Below are positions 26,831-35,707 of a stretch of 64,000 nucleotides of DNA, in pieces. Made by a program: the position numbers and the translations under genes. The stretch's first letter is position 1; the number at the start of each line of letters is the position of its first letter. The DNA lies in contig JBELJZ010000004.1 of the NCBI GenBank assembly GCA_042089915.1, positions 67,283 through 131,282 of the forward strand, given 5' to 3'. This stretch comes from UBA8752 sp002172485. Lineage in GTDB: Bacteria > Bacteroidota > Bacteroidia > Flavobacteriales_D > Sanyastnellaceae. The notes under the pieces were generated by a model. It saw nothing but the letters and a program-made list of their open reading frames with translations. It ran no database searches and was not told where the DNA came from.

Positions 26831-27223
26831 TCACAGCGGCGTGACTTTGCCCGAAGAATCGAGGCGATAGCCCTCGTCGTAACACCAGACCTCTGTGTCT
26901 CCAGTGGGATTCACGCACAAGCGTGTGTGGTGTTCGAAATCGAAGCCTTGGTGCTCGAGCCACGTCAGTCCGGGGACATCTGAAGCCACAATGTTCGACG
27001 TGTTCCACACCTTGAAGGCGCGCAAGATGTCGTGGTTCTTTTTCAAGATCTGCTGCACGGCCACCACGCTTTCAGCCGCTTCTTTCACCCAGGTGGGTTG
27101 CGTCCGTTGACGTGATGGTGCAGGGTAGTGACTCAAACAGTATTCTGAACAGAAGTCTCCAGAGTATGCGGATTCTGCTCGGTTTTGAAGCGGTGTGCGA
27201 CAGTGCAAGCATCGTGCGGGCAT
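26831..27223 (-). CDS. Small protein with N-terminal zinc-finger-like motif
   Basis: A 130-residue protein. Cys5, Cys8, Cys25 and Cys29 form a CxxC-x16-CxxxC cluster like a small zinc ribbon, followed by a helical linker (ILKKNHDILRAFKVW) and a C-terminal TWLEHQGFDFEHHTR ... VWCYDEGYRLDSSGKV block. The same layout occurs in unnamed Bacteroidota proteins, where it ends YCYEYGY. The function is unknown. It is convergent with the helicase gene with no gap at all, its stop lying directly next to the helicase stop. Confidence 0.7.
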   Translation of the reverse strand: MPARCLHCRTPLQNRAESAYSGDFCSEYCLSHYPAPSRQRTQPTWVKEAAESVVAVQQILKKNHDILRAFKVWNTSNIVASDVPGLTWLEHQGFDFEHHTRLCVNPTGDTEVWCYDEGYRLDSSGKVTPL

Positions 27224-27327
27224 GGCGGTGAATCGTGGGTTGTTCCGAGCAATGAAGGGACCGATGGTGGCAATCCGCAGGCCACAGGCACTGTGCTTCG
27301 TTTCTGTGTCCCTTTCCTTTGTGATTG

Positions 27328-28497
27328 ATGGAAACCCACACGCACATCGGCGTCATTGGCGCTGGCACCATGGGACGGGGCATCGCCCAGATTGCGGCCA
27401 CCGCAGGGCACCCAGTCACCCTTGTCGACCTCAGCCAAGACGCGTTGGAAGCGGCCATGGCCAGCTTGCGAAAAGTGTTCAATCGCCTCGTGGAAAAGGG
27501 CCGTGTCCAGGCTTTGGAAGCCGACGCCATTCTGGCGCGCATCCAATGTTCCACCAAGATTGACAGCCTGTCTGATGCGGGCCTCGTCATTGAAGCGATC
27601 GTAGAAGAAATCACGGTCAAGGAGCAGATATTCAGGAGCTTGGAAGAAGTGGTGTCAGGTGAATGTGTCCTGGCCACCAACACCTCGTCCCTGTCTGTTA
27701 CCGCGCTTGCATCTGCATTGAGCCACCCCGAGCGTTGCATTGGACTTCACTTTTTCAATCCCGCTCCGCTCCTCCCCCTTGTCGAGGTTGTACCTGCGCT
27801 CCAAACCCGGGAAAACTTGAGCGAAGAGATGTCGGCGTTGATGCGCCAATGGGGCAAGCAGCCCGCCATCGCCAAAGACACGCCGGGCTTCATCGTCAAC
27901 CGCGTTGCGCGTCCGTTTTACGGCGAAGCCATTCGCATTCTGGAGGAAGGCATCGCAGATGTGGCCACCATCGATTGGGCCATGACCGAATTGGGCGGCT
28001 TTCGGATGGGGCCCTTCCAGTTGATGGATTTGATTGGAAATGACATCAATTACGCGGTGACGGAAAGTGTGTGGACTGCCTTCCACCACGATGGGCGTTA
28101 TACACCGTCCTTCTCGCAAAAGCGGAATGTGGACGCGGGCTGGCTCGGGCGCAAATCAGGCCGCGGTTGGCATGATCACTCCGATGGTGCCCCCGCTCCG
28201 GAGCCGAGAATGGACAAGGATTTGGGGCAAGACATTCTCTGGCGCATCTTGGTCATGCTGATCAATGAGGCGGCTGATGCCGTCTTCTGGGGTGTGGCCA
28301 GCCCCGAGGATGTGGACCGGGCGATGAGAGGCGGCGTCAATTATCCGAAAGGACTCTTGGCTTGGGCAGAAGAAGTTGGACTGGACCGTTGCGTGGCAGC
28401 TTTGGATGCGTTGAAAGCCGAGTACGGCGAAGAACGCTATCGGTGCAGCCCGCTGCTCCGCCGGTTGGCCAGACAGAATCGGGGGTTCTTCAGCTGA
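27328..28497 (+). CDS. 3-hydroxyacyl-CoA dehydrogenase (PaaH/Hbd-like)
   Basis: A 389-residue NAD-dependent enzyme oxidising 3-hydroxyacyl-CoA in beta-oxidation or aromatic-acid (phenylacetate) breakdown. The Rossmann start is GVIGAGTMGRGIAQIA, with DLS as the NAD-binding acid strand. FIVEAIVEE-like LVIEAIVEEITVKEQI and CIGLHFFNPAPLLPLVEV carry the catalytic His. DTPGFIVNRVARPFYGEA begins the C-terminal domain, and a second C-terminal half-domain (INEAADAVFWGVASPEDVD) follows, as in PaaH. ATG 27328 lies directly after a TTG at 27325. Confidence 0.92.
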   Translation: METHTHIGVIGAGTMGRGIAQIAATAGHPVTLVDLSQDALEAAMASLRKVFNRLVEKGRVQALEADAILARIQCSTKIDSLSDAGLVIEAIVEEITVKEQIFRSLEEVVSGECVLATNTSSLSVTALASALSHPERCIGLHFFNPAPLLPLVEVVPALQTRENLSEEMSALMRQWGKQPAIAKDTPGFIVNRVARPFYGEAIRILEEGIADVATIDWAMTELGGFRMGPFQLMDLIGNDINYAVTESVWTAFHHDGRYTPSFSQKRNVDAGWLGRKSGRGWHDHSDGAPAPEPRMDKDLGQDILWRILVMLINEAADAVFWGVASPEDVDRAMRGGVNYPKGLLAWAEEVGLDRCVAALDALKAEYGEERYRCSPLLRRLARQNRGFFS

Positions 28498-28505
28498 AGG
28501 CCCGT

Positions 28506-29171
28506 TCAGCAGTCCGTCCCGAACCCACCCAGAAGGGCCAGGATATCGGAGACAGTCACCAGACCGTCACCATCGATGTCCGCTGAGCATTCGGACAGAC
28601 ACCCGAACTCGGAAAGCAGGACCAGCACGTCGGACACGGTGATCAGCGCATCGCCGTTCAGGTCCAGGGGGCACCCAAGCTCTTCCGCTGAGAGTGCACC
28701 GTCGCAATTGTTGTCCAATCCCGCAGCGGTGCCCGGAGCTCCGGGGTACACATCCGCGTTGCTGTCATCGCAATCGCACACGGTGGATTCACCGTCCCCA
28801 TCGAGGTCGACAATGCCAGCACAATTCTCGAAATCAGCTTGACAATTGCCGGCTACACAAGCTGCGCAATCCGCCTCACTGCCAAAAGCACACGTCAGGA
28901 AGCAGTTGTCACTCACACACGTACTCTGTGCCGCAAAACAACTGACGCATCCTGCACTCATTTGCGGGACCGCGTTGGCAATGCATCCGTCGAAGCAAAC
29001 GGTGATGTCGCTGGCGAGAAAACAGGAGAACCCACAAGAGAAGACCGCGTCGTTCACCATGTCCCCGTCATTGCAGAGCAGGGCGAAATCCGAGGAGTCG
29101 CACTGGGCTGAGAGCCCGTCCGTGAGTGCAAGCATAGCCATCACAAGTGCAAGGGGTCGAATTGAAGGCAT
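28506..29171 (-). CDS. Secreted Cys-rich protein with MopE-like repeat and C-terminal dockerin-like module
   Basis: A 221-residue exported protein. The signal peptide is followed by a Cys-rich region (many C pairs, e.g. VSCFAAQSTCVSDNCF), then a MopE-type calcium/copper repeat (CDCDDSNADVYPGAPG) near residue 134. The last 54 residues hold two EF-hand-like loops, DLNGDALITVSDVLVLLSEFG and DIDGDGLVTVSDILALL, each bordered by cysteines, and the chain ends GTDC. No T9SS type A or CHU_C domain is seen, so this dockerin-like pair may serve attachment. The same terminal module appears in two other genes here. Confidence 0.75.
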   Translation of the reverse strand: MPSIRPLALVMAMLALTDGLSAQCDSSDFALLCNDGDMVNDAVFSCGFSCFLASDITVCFDGCIANAVPQMSAGCVSCFAAQSTCVSDNCFLTCAFGSEADCAACVAGNCQADFENCAGIVDLDGDGESTVCDCDDSNADVYPGAPGTAAGLDNNCDGALSAEELGCPLDLNGDALITVSDVLVLLSEFGCLSECSADIDGDGLVTVSDILALLGGFGTDC

Positions 29172-29215
29172 GAAGTCAGGTTTCAACGAGATTACACATG
29201 GGCCAGTCCGCAAGT

Positions 29216-30064
29216 TCAAACCTGAAGGGTGACAGCTCCTTGATCGAGTTTGTTTCTGGCCTTCAGAATGTCTTCCGGATGGGTCAAGTCGTAAAACCGA
29301 CCTGTCATGGGCAAGACGCGCAAGCCTTGCCCGCTGTGTGCCGCCCAAACGGAGACGGCTGTGGGCAATTCCCGTTCCTGTCTTACAGGGTGCTCCGGGA
29401 CCTCGCGGACAGCAGTCAGCAAAGCATTGAAGGGCATCCGAAAGCAATTCATGCTCACCCGGACTGTCCCGTCCCGCCAAGTTGCGGCATTCACGGTGGC
29501 GCCATCTGGCTTTTCATGAATGGCCTGGAGTCGGCCGTCAGCTTCGGTTTCAATGACGGCAAACGCATGGACGCGTTCGGCGGGGAGTCCCAGATGGTCC
29601 CGATCAAAGGCCGGCAAGCAAGCAGGTTCAGCCTGCATGGCTTGGAGCACACCCAAGGGAGGGAGGTTGTCTCCATTGACAATGGTCACGCTGCTCCCAC
29701 TCCACTCTGGATGCGCCTCAAGCGCCACTTGAACAGCGTGAGCGGTTCCGAGCGGTTTGGTGCGGTCTGGCGGGATGGGCTGCTTCACAAAATGGAGGTT
29801 GGGATGAACAACGCCAAGCTGCTCGAAATGCGGGCGGGTCACGTTATCTCCTTCTCCGATGACAATGCAAATGGGGCCGACCCCCTCTGCCCTCGCCTGT
29901 TCGACCAATCGTTGGAGCATGGGGATTCGCTCTGGTCCGATTCGGATCATGGCTTTCGGGCGGCTGGCGGCTTCTTCCAACACCCATTCCGGAACCTGAG
30001 CGCTGGCCCTCATGCGGCTCCCCTTCCCCGCCGCCATGATGATGAGCGGATTCAACTCAGTCAT
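29216..30064 (-). CDS. Sugar-phosphate nucleotidyltransferase (NTP transferase)
   Basis: A 282-residue GT-A-like nucleotidyltransferase. The N-terminal pyrophosphorylase signature is IIMAAGKGSRM at residues 8-18. Mid-protein, PLGTAHAVQVAL and VTIVNGDNLPP provide the nucleotide and metal sites, and HEKPDG is the sugar-phosphate loop. It would join a sugar 1-phosphate to NTP. Its start overlaps the stop of the GHMP kinase gene by 8 bases, so the two probably act in sequence on the same sugar. The sugar and nucleotide are unknown. Confidence 0.85.
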   Translation of the reverse strand: MTELNPLIIMAAGKGSRMRASAQVPEWVLEEAASRPKAMIRIGPERIPMLQRLVEQARAEGVGPICIVIGEGDNVTRPHFEQLGVVHPNLHFVKQPIPPDRTKPLGTAHAVQVALEAHPEWSGSSVTIVNGDNLPPLGVLQAMQAEPACLPAFDRDHLGLPAERVHAFAVIETEADGRLQAIHEKPDGATVNAATWRDGTVRVSMNCFRMPFNALLTAVREVPEHPVRQERELPTAVSVWAAHSGQGLRVLPMTGRFYDLTHPEDILKARNKLDQGAVTLQV

Positions 30065-31064
30065 GGCGAACGCCTTCGTCCATGGACACCACCCAAGCGT
30101 TTTTGGCCCCAGCATCCCGAACGGCCTGTGCGACCACCTCTGCTTGATCTCCTGGGGTGTATGCCAGCATGCAGCCGCCGCCGCCGGACCCATTGATTTT
30201 CCCACCCCAAGCGCCGGCCTTTGTCGCTGCGTCCAGCATGGCTTCAATCTTGGGGGTAGACAGTCCAAGGACATCCCGAAGCACCTCATGGTGGCGTACC
30301 AAATCCGCGCCAAAAGCAGCGTCTTCTGTATCGCCCAACTCCAATCGGGCCGCCCACGCAGCCTCCAGGTCCCGATTGACCCGGGTTCCTTCTGCCAATT
30401 GGCGTTGGTCTTCGGACCAGTTTGAATGCCCGGCATCGAGGTGGGGCATCAGCGGGAGCCTGGCCTCCTTGCAACGGGCCAGGTGGCCTTGGGTGTCTTT
30501 GGGCTCCCCGGAATCGCCGAGGACGAAAGCTCCTTTGAGTGGAGGCAATGGCTGTGGCGCGCCCTGTCCGAAGCGGTGGAAATGACCATGCGCGCAGGCC
30601 AGGTGGTCCATATTCCCTCCTGCGCCTTGAAAAGCGAGGACTTCCGCCTTGTGGCACCGGTTGGCCAGATTAGCGAGCGACTCCTCCTTGCCCCATATCC
30701 GCCCCCATCCTGCAGCCCAGGCCGTGATCAAGGCCGTCGAAGAGCTGCATCCTGCCTGAATGGGGATGTCGCTTTGAATGTGGACGTCCATGCCCTTTGG
30801 CTGGACGCCCGTTTCCCGCATGAATTGGGCCAATACCGCCTCCCATGGATGGGCGGGCTGGTCGAAATTCAGGCTCGCCATGTCCAATTGCATGACGGTC
30901 CCCAAAGACTCGCTGGTCAGTCGAACCGTTGTGTCTTCCCTGGGCGCCCAATCCAATCGGCAACGCCGGTTGATGGCCATCGCCATGACCGGCAGTCCCA
31001 GATAATCCTGATGCTCGCCAAACAAACAGAGTCTTGCGGGTGCTGATGTGGTGAAAGCGGTCAT
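30057..31064 (-). CDS. GHMP-family sugar kinase
   Basis: A 335-residue kinase of the GHMP superfamily, closest in pattern to sugar anomeric kinases (galactokinase/glucuronokinase types): N-terminal APARLCLFGEHQDYLG (motif 1), IPIQAGCSSSTALITAW near 96-112 (motif 2, ATP loop) and GGKINGSGGGGCMLAY near 285 (motif 3). It would make a sugar 1-phosphate for the adjoining nucleotidyltransferase. It overlaps the symporter gene by the ATGA at 31061-31064. The substrate is not determined. Confidence 0.85.
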   Translation of the reverse strand: MTAFTTSAPARLCLFGEHQDYLGLPVMAMAINRRCRLDWAPREDTTVRLTSESLGTVMQLDMASLNFDQPAHPWEAVLAQFMRETGVQPKGMDVHIQSDIPIQAGCSSSTALITAWAAGWGRIWGKEESLANLANRCHKAEVLAFQGAGGNMDHLACAHGHFHRFGQGAPQPLPPLKGAFVLGDSGEPKDTQGHLARCKEARLPLMPHLDAGHSNWSEDQRQLAEGTRVNRDLEAAWAARLELGDTEDAAFGADLVRHHEVLRDVLGLSTPKIEAMLDAATKAGAWGGKINGSGGGGCMLAYTPGDQAEVVAQAVRDAGAKNAWVVSMDEGVRHD

Positions 31065-32842
31065 GCCGATTTGCGCTGCAACACCAGGATGGCTCGGGTA
31101 CTCAACGCTGCGACGGCAAGGAATCCGATTCCGGCGCCCGCCTGATGAAACATCAGGCTGCCCACACCCAGCAAGACGCCATAGACAGCCAAGCATCCCA
31201 GTGCGGCTTGCAGCAGTGCGCGCGGCACGTTCCAAGACGGCTCCTCCGAACCGCCCTTGGGGATGAACTGCGACCAGCCGGGGCCGCCCGGTCGGACGAG
31301 ATTGACAAACCGCTGAAGCACATCGGGAGATTCAGGTGGCAGCACGAAGGCGGCGAAGACCCAGCCGGCCGTAGTGATCAGGCTGCCCGCCACCAGTTTG
31401 GCCCAAACCGCCATCGCAGGGACCAGTGCCACTGGCTCGGCCGCCAGCGTATCGTGGATCCACGTGAAGTAAACGGCCACGACCAGCGAGATGACCATGG
31501 CTGCGATTTCCGTGCCGGCCGAGATGCGCCACCAGAACCACCGAAGAATGAAGAGGCCGCCGGTTCCAGCACCCAGCAGCAAAAGGAGATTGAATGCCTG
31601 TCCTGCGGAGGTCAAAATCAAGCTCAATGCGGCTCCGGTCAGGAGGGACACAACCGTGGCCAGCCGGCCAGCCGTGACACGCTGGGCTTCGGTGGCGTCA
31701 GGCCGAACGAAGCGCACCCACACATCGTGGACGAGGTAGCTGGCGCCCAAGTTAACTTGGGTGCTCATGGTTGAAATGAACGCGGCGAGCAACGAGGCGG
31801 TCACCCAACCAAGCAGGCCGGAGGGCAGCAGGCTCAACATGGCGGGATAGGCCACGTCATGCCCCACTTTGTCCGCGGCCAATGCGGGAAACGCCGCTGC
31901 AATGGAGTCGAGGTCGGGAAAGACGATGAGGGAGGCCAAGGCGACGAGAATCCAAGGCCAGGGACGCAAGGCGTAGTGGGCAGCGTTGAACAGCAAAGTG
32001 GCTCCGACAGCATCGTTCTCACTCCGTGCGCTGAACATTCTCTGGGCGATGTATCCGCCTCCACCGGGCTCGGCACCCGGGTAATAGCTCGCCCACCACT
32101 GTACGGCGAGCGGAACAAGCAGCACGGGGACCCACACTTCCGGATCGCTGAAAGTCGGCCAGACGGACAACTTTCCGCTGACATTCGGGTGGGTCATCAG
32201 CCCCTCGATTCCGCCCACTTCCGGCATGGACAAGACGCACAGGCAAGCCGCCACCGCGCCCCCCATGGCGAGGACAAACTGGAAGAGGTCGGTCCAGAGG
32301 ATGGCCCGAAGCCCGCCGTAGGCACTGAAGAACAGGGTGACGCTGCACGTTACGGCGAGGGTCATCCAACCCGGCCAACCGAGCAGGATACTGCCGAGTT
32401 TGATGGCCGCCAGGCTGACAGTGGCCATCACCAGCACATTGAACACCAAGCCGAGGTACACAGCCCGGAACCCCCTGAGGAACGCCCCTGCCCTGCCCCC
32501 GTAACGGAGCTCATAGAATTCGATGTCGGTCAGGACGCCCGACCGGCGCCACAGCCTCGCATAGACGAAGACGGTGAGCATGCCCGTCAAGAGGAAGGCC
32601 CACCAGGCCCAGTTGCCCGATACGCCCTGCTGTCGGACCAGGTCTGTGACCAGGTTGGGCGTGTCGGCGCTGAAGGTCGTCGCCACCATGGAGGTGCCGA
32701 GCAACCACCACGGCATGGCCCTGCCCCCGAGGAAGTAGTCCTCAGAATCGCCCTTGCCTTGCCGACCCGACCACCAGCCAATGCCGAGGACGATGAGCAG
32801 CACCGCTGCGATGATGCCCCAATCCAATCCCGTCAATTGCAT
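31061..32842 (-). CDS. Sodium:solute symporter (SSS family)
   Basis: A 593-residue inner-membrane protein with about 13 hydrophobic segments. The SSS pattern includes GWWSGRQGKGDSEDYFLGGR near the N-terminus and GGLRAILWTDLFQFVLAMGG in mid-chain. It would import a small solute, probably a sugar or sugar acid given the downstream kinase and nucleotidyltransferase with overlapping starts. ATG 32842 is preferred; a start five codons up is possible. It is the first gene of a three-gene operon. Confidence 0.88.
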   Translation of the reverse strand: MQLTGLDWGIIAAVLLIVLGIGWWSGRQGKGDSEDYFLGGRAMPWWLLGTSMVATTFSADTPNLVTDLVRQQGVSGNWAWWAFLLTGMLTVFVYARLWRRSGVLTDIEFYELRYGGRAGAFLRGFRAVYLGLVFNVLVMATVSLAAIKLGSILLGWPGWMTLAVTCSVTLFFSAYGGLRAILWTDLFQFVLAMGGAVAACLCVLSMPEVGGIEGLMTHPNVSGKLSVWPTFSDPEVWVPVLLVPLAVQWWASYYPGAEPGGGGYIAQRMFSARSENDAVGATLLFNAAHYALRPWPWILVALASLIVFPDLDSIAAAFPALAADKVGHDVAYPAMLSLLPSGLLGWVTASLLAAFISTMSTQVNLGASYLVHDVWVRFVRPDATEAQRVTAGRLATVVSLLTGAALSLILTSAGQAFNLLLLLGAGTGGLFILRWFWWRISAGTEIAAMVISLVVAVYFTWIHDTLAAEPVALVPAMAVWAKLVAGSLITTAGWVFAAFVLPPESPDVLQRFVNLVRPGGPGWSQFIPKGGSEEPSWNVPRALLQAALGCLAVYGVLLGVGSLMFHQAGAGIGFLAVAALSTRAILVLQRKSA

Positions 32843-32970
32843 GCTGTCAATGTACACGCGGCAAAGCGGTTAAATCGGGATGGCCGCAAGCCGTTATCTT
32901 CAGTGTCCTGACACCCCATGCGCGTTCATTTCCTCCCCTCACCTTTTGTTCTTGACGGAACACCCTGCGA

Positions 32971-33441
32971 ATGACGATCACCAAGCCCCTATGGAGGGTC
33001 ATCCTCTTTCTCGCTCCGCTCTGTCCCATTTGTCAGAACATGTCGCATGAGATGCGCTTGCTCGAGAAGGAGTTTGCCGGTGAACCCGTGGAATTTGTCG
33101 GGGTCTTTCCAAATCCTTCTACCCGCTCGGATCAAATTGCCGAATTCGGCGAGACCTACGGCTTGAACATGACGCTGATGGCGGACACAGCTGGATGGGC
33201 CGGCCGACTGGATGCCCGATGGACCCCGGAGGCCTTCGTCCTTGACGAACGAGACTCAGTGGTGTACCGCGGTCGGTTGAACGATCGGTATTTCGCGCCT
33301 GGAAAGCGACGCCCCCGAACCCGAAATCGGGATTTGCGTCAAGCACTCCAGGACGTTCTCGCCGGCCACCCCGTGTCCACCCCGGTCACGGATGCGGTTG
33401 GATGTCCCATCGAAGGCCTCCGCATTCACAAAGCTCCTTAA
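32971..33441 (+). CDS. Redoxin-domain (thioredoxin-fold) protein
   Basis: A 156-residue protein with a thioredoxin/AhpC fold: Cys18-Pro-Ile-Cys21 in FLAPLCPICQNMSHEM, then VEFVGVFPNPSTRSDQI and RWTPEAFVLDERDSVVYRG (the cis-Pro loop and following strand). The N-terminus is hydrophobic but short, so its location is unsure. It ends 9 bases before the haem/copper protein gene and is probably co-transcribed; redoxin genes often lie next to such cytochrome/copper-oxygenase proteins. It may deliver reducing power or assemble the metal sites of that partner. Confidence 0.75.
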   Translation: MTITKPLWRVILFLAPLCPICQNMSHEMRLLEKEFAGEPVEFVGVFPNPSTRSDQIAEFGETYGLNMTLMADTAGWAGRLDARWTPEAFVLDERDSVVYRGRLNDRYFAPGKRRPRTRNRDLRQALQDVLAGHPVSTPVTDAVGCPIEGLRIHKAP

Positions 33442-33450
33442 CTTGACCTC

Positions 33451-34977
33451 ATGAGAATTTCTCTCCTCCTTCCTCTTTTGCTGTTGGCCGCTGTGGTCTC
33501 AGGACAAGGTGTGACCTACCATGCAGATGTGGCCCCCATCATCCACGAAAACTGCACGGAATGCCACCGCTTCGGTGAAATCGGCCCCATGCCGTTCACG
33601 TCGTTCGAGGAGGTGTCAGCCTATGGCGAGTTCATTGAATTCGTGACGTCCACAGGCTACATGCCCCCGTGGACACCGGACGCGAACTACAGCCATTTCG
33701 TGGGCGAACGCGTGTTGTCCGCAGAGGACATCGAAACGTTGAGCGCTTGGGTCGATGCCGGCAAGCCAGAAGGGAATCCCGCCGACAACCCGGGACTCCC
33801 CGACTTTCCCCAGGGCAGCCAAGTGGGCGATCCCGATTTGATCTTGTCCATGCCGGAGCCCTATTTCCACGAGGGAGACATGACGGACCAGTATCAGGTG
33901 TTCGTCCTTCCGACGGAATTCGAAACCGACATGACGGTCCGCTCACTAGAGGTTCGCCCCCAGAATGGAGCGATTGCCCACCACGCCATCCTCGGCCTGG
34001 ACACGGAGGGCATTGCGGCCCAGATGGATGCACAAGACCCCGACCTCGGCTACGAGAGTTTCGGTGACTTCGGATTTGACGCCTACAGCAGCTTTTTCGG
34101 CGGGTGGGTGCCCGGCACGTTGCCGGTGGTCTATCCCGAGGGGATTGGCCGGGTCATTCCCGCCGGTTCTGACCTCTTGATTCAAATGCACTACGGCCCC
34201 TATTCGGCGGACGAGTCGGACCAGACCGAGCTCAATGTCTTCTTCACCGAAGCTCCCGTTGAGCGCGAGGTGGAAACGGGCATCATGGGTCCGTGGGACT
34301 TGAATGAACCATTCTTCATCCCCGCCAACCAGGTCAAAGCCTTCCATGGGGAGTACCCCGTGTGGCAGGACATGAGTTTGATCAACATCGTGCCCCACTG
34401 CCACCTCATTGGCGTGAGCTGGGAGGTGTTTGCCACATCTGCCAACGGCAACGACACCATTCCGCTCATCTCCATTCCGGAATGGGATTTCAATTGGCAA
34501 GGGTTCTTCACCTTCCCTACCCTGACGAAGATTCCAGCGGGGTACACAATCGAGGCCATCGCAGCCTATGACAACACGGCGGACAACCCGTTCAACCCCA
34601 GCAGTCCGCCGCAGAATGTGGTGTACGGGGACAACACTGAGGACGAAATGTTCTTCGTGTTCGTGGATTACGTGCCCTACGAGGAGGGAGATGAAAACAT
34701 CTCGTTGGAAACGCCCCTGCTGTCCGGCATTGGTGCGCTCGATCCGGAAGGACCTCTCGTTTCCCTGCAACCCAACCCGAGCCGAGGCAACCTGCAGTTG
34801 CTGGCAGACCCTTCCTTCATCGGGCGGACATGGTCTGTCGTGGACCTCGGTGGCCGGGTGCTCTTCGAAGGTGCTTTCCGTTCGGCCAACCAGCAGCTGG
34901 ACTTAACGGGGCTGAAAGACGGCGTCTACCTCTTCCGCTCGGAAGACGGTGTCGAGCGGATCGTCATCCAGCGCTGA
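33451..34977 (+). CDS. Secreted c-type haem / copper type II monooxygenase-like protein with T9SS type A domain
   Basis: A 508-residue exported protein with a signal peptide and the haem c motif Cys35-Thr-Glu-Cys38-His39. Next come segments matching the ascorbate-dependent copper monooxygenase fold: IAHHAILG at about 175-182 (first copper His pair), MHYG near 247 and HCHLIG at about 316-321 (second copper site ligands). The C-terminal 70 residues (VSLQPNPSRGNLQLL through VYLFRSEDGVERIVIQR) are a T9SS type A sorting domain. This suggests a surface or extracellular redox enzyme; the substrate is unknown. It overlaps the convergent NlpC/P60 gene by 14 bases. Confidence 0.8.
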   Translation: MRISLLLPLLLLAAVVSGQGVTYHADVAPIIHENCTECHRFGEIGPMPFTSFEEVSAYGEFIEFVTSTGYMPPWTPDANYSHFVGERVLSAEDIETLSAWVDAGKPEGNPADNPGLPDFPQGSQVGDPDLILSMPEPYFHEGDMTDQYQVFVLPTEFETDMTVRSLEVRPQNGAIAHHAILGLDTEGIAAQMDAQDPDLGYESFGDFGFDAYSSFFGGWVPGTLPVVYPEGIGRVIPAGSDLLIQMHYGPYSADESDQTELNVFFTEAPVEREVETGIMGPWDLNEPFFIPANQVKAFHGEYPVWQDMSLINIVPHCHLIGVSWEVFATSANGNDTIPLISIPEWDFNWQGFFTFPTLTKIPAGYTIEAIAAYDNTADNPFNPSSPPQNVVYGDNTEDEMFFVFVDYVPYEEGDENISLETPLLSGIGALDPEGPLVSLQPNPSRGNLQLLADPSFIGRTWSVVDLGGRVLFEGAFRSANQQLDLTGLKDGVYLFRSEDGVERIVIQR

Positions 34978-35707
34978 ACCCCCAACCTGAAGCGCCTGTC
35001 CAATGGTGGGTCAGGTCGCCCAGTCGTTCGATTCCGCTGGGCGTCAATGCGTCGATGCGGACCTCTCCGGATGCATGCAGAACGTCCCAGCCGTCAGGTC
35101 CAGCGTCGAGGGCAAGCCCGACATGCGTGACGGACTCCTGCCCTTCCTTGTGGAAGAACACCAAGTCGCCGTGCTGAAGGTTGCTCCATCCACTGCGGTG
35201 AAAGGTGGACGACGCCCACTGCTGGCTAGCGTCCCGCGGGATGTTCATTCCACAGAGGGCTCCCGCAAGCTGAGTGAGGCCACTGCAGTCGATGCCGAGG
35301 ATGCTTTTTCCTCCCCACAGGTAGGGCGCTCCGAGGAATTGTTGGGCAGCAGCCACGACATCTGCAGGCGGACTTGACCTGTGGTCCGGAAAGGCCACTT
35401 GGGGCAGGCGCGAACCTGCTGGCAAGTGCAACGTCCGCCCTGCCCATTCCACAGGAGTCAATGGAGCGGTCAGTCGAAGACATTCCCTGTCAAAAGCCGC
35501 AATGGCTTCAGCCGAGGTGTCCACGAGTTTCGGGTCGATGAACCCTTGGTAGCCGTCTTGCACCAGGCGAATGGATGCCCAGTTGTCCTGTCCCTCCACG
35601 GGCTGGATGTCCACGCGTTCCCCAAACAGAGCCTGGGTCACGAGTTCAGCCGGGTCTGCGGAGCGGTACCGCACCGGCGCCAAGGGGACGCGGATGACCC
35701 CTTCCAT
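34964..35707 (-). CDS. NlpC/P60 (C40) cysteine peptidase with N-terminal SH3-like region
   Basis: A 247-residue peptidoglycan hydrolase-type protein. An SH3-like beta region (LFGERVDIQPVEGQDNWASIR) precedes the catalytic NlpC/P60 domain: YLWGGKSILGIDCSGLTQ with the nucleophile Cys near 139, and VTHVGLALDAG with the His near 193. It would cleave stem peptides of peptidoglycan; no signal peptide is obvious. The ATG at 35707 overlaps the thiolase stop as TGATG, so the two are translationally coupled, an arrangement also met in other Bacteroidota. Confidence 0.88.
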   Translation of the reverse strand: MEGVIRVPLAPVRYRSADPAELVTQALFGERVDIQPVEGQDNWASIRLVQDGYQGFIDPKLVDTSAEAIAAFDRECLRLTAPLTPVEWAGRTLHLPAGSRLPQVAFPDHRSSPPADVVAAAQQFLGAPYLWGGKSILGIDCSGLTQLAGALCGMNIPRDASQQWASSTFHRSGWSNLQHGDLVFFHKEGQESVTHVGLALDAGPDGWDVLHASGEVRIDALTPSGIERLGDLTHHWTGASGWGFSAG

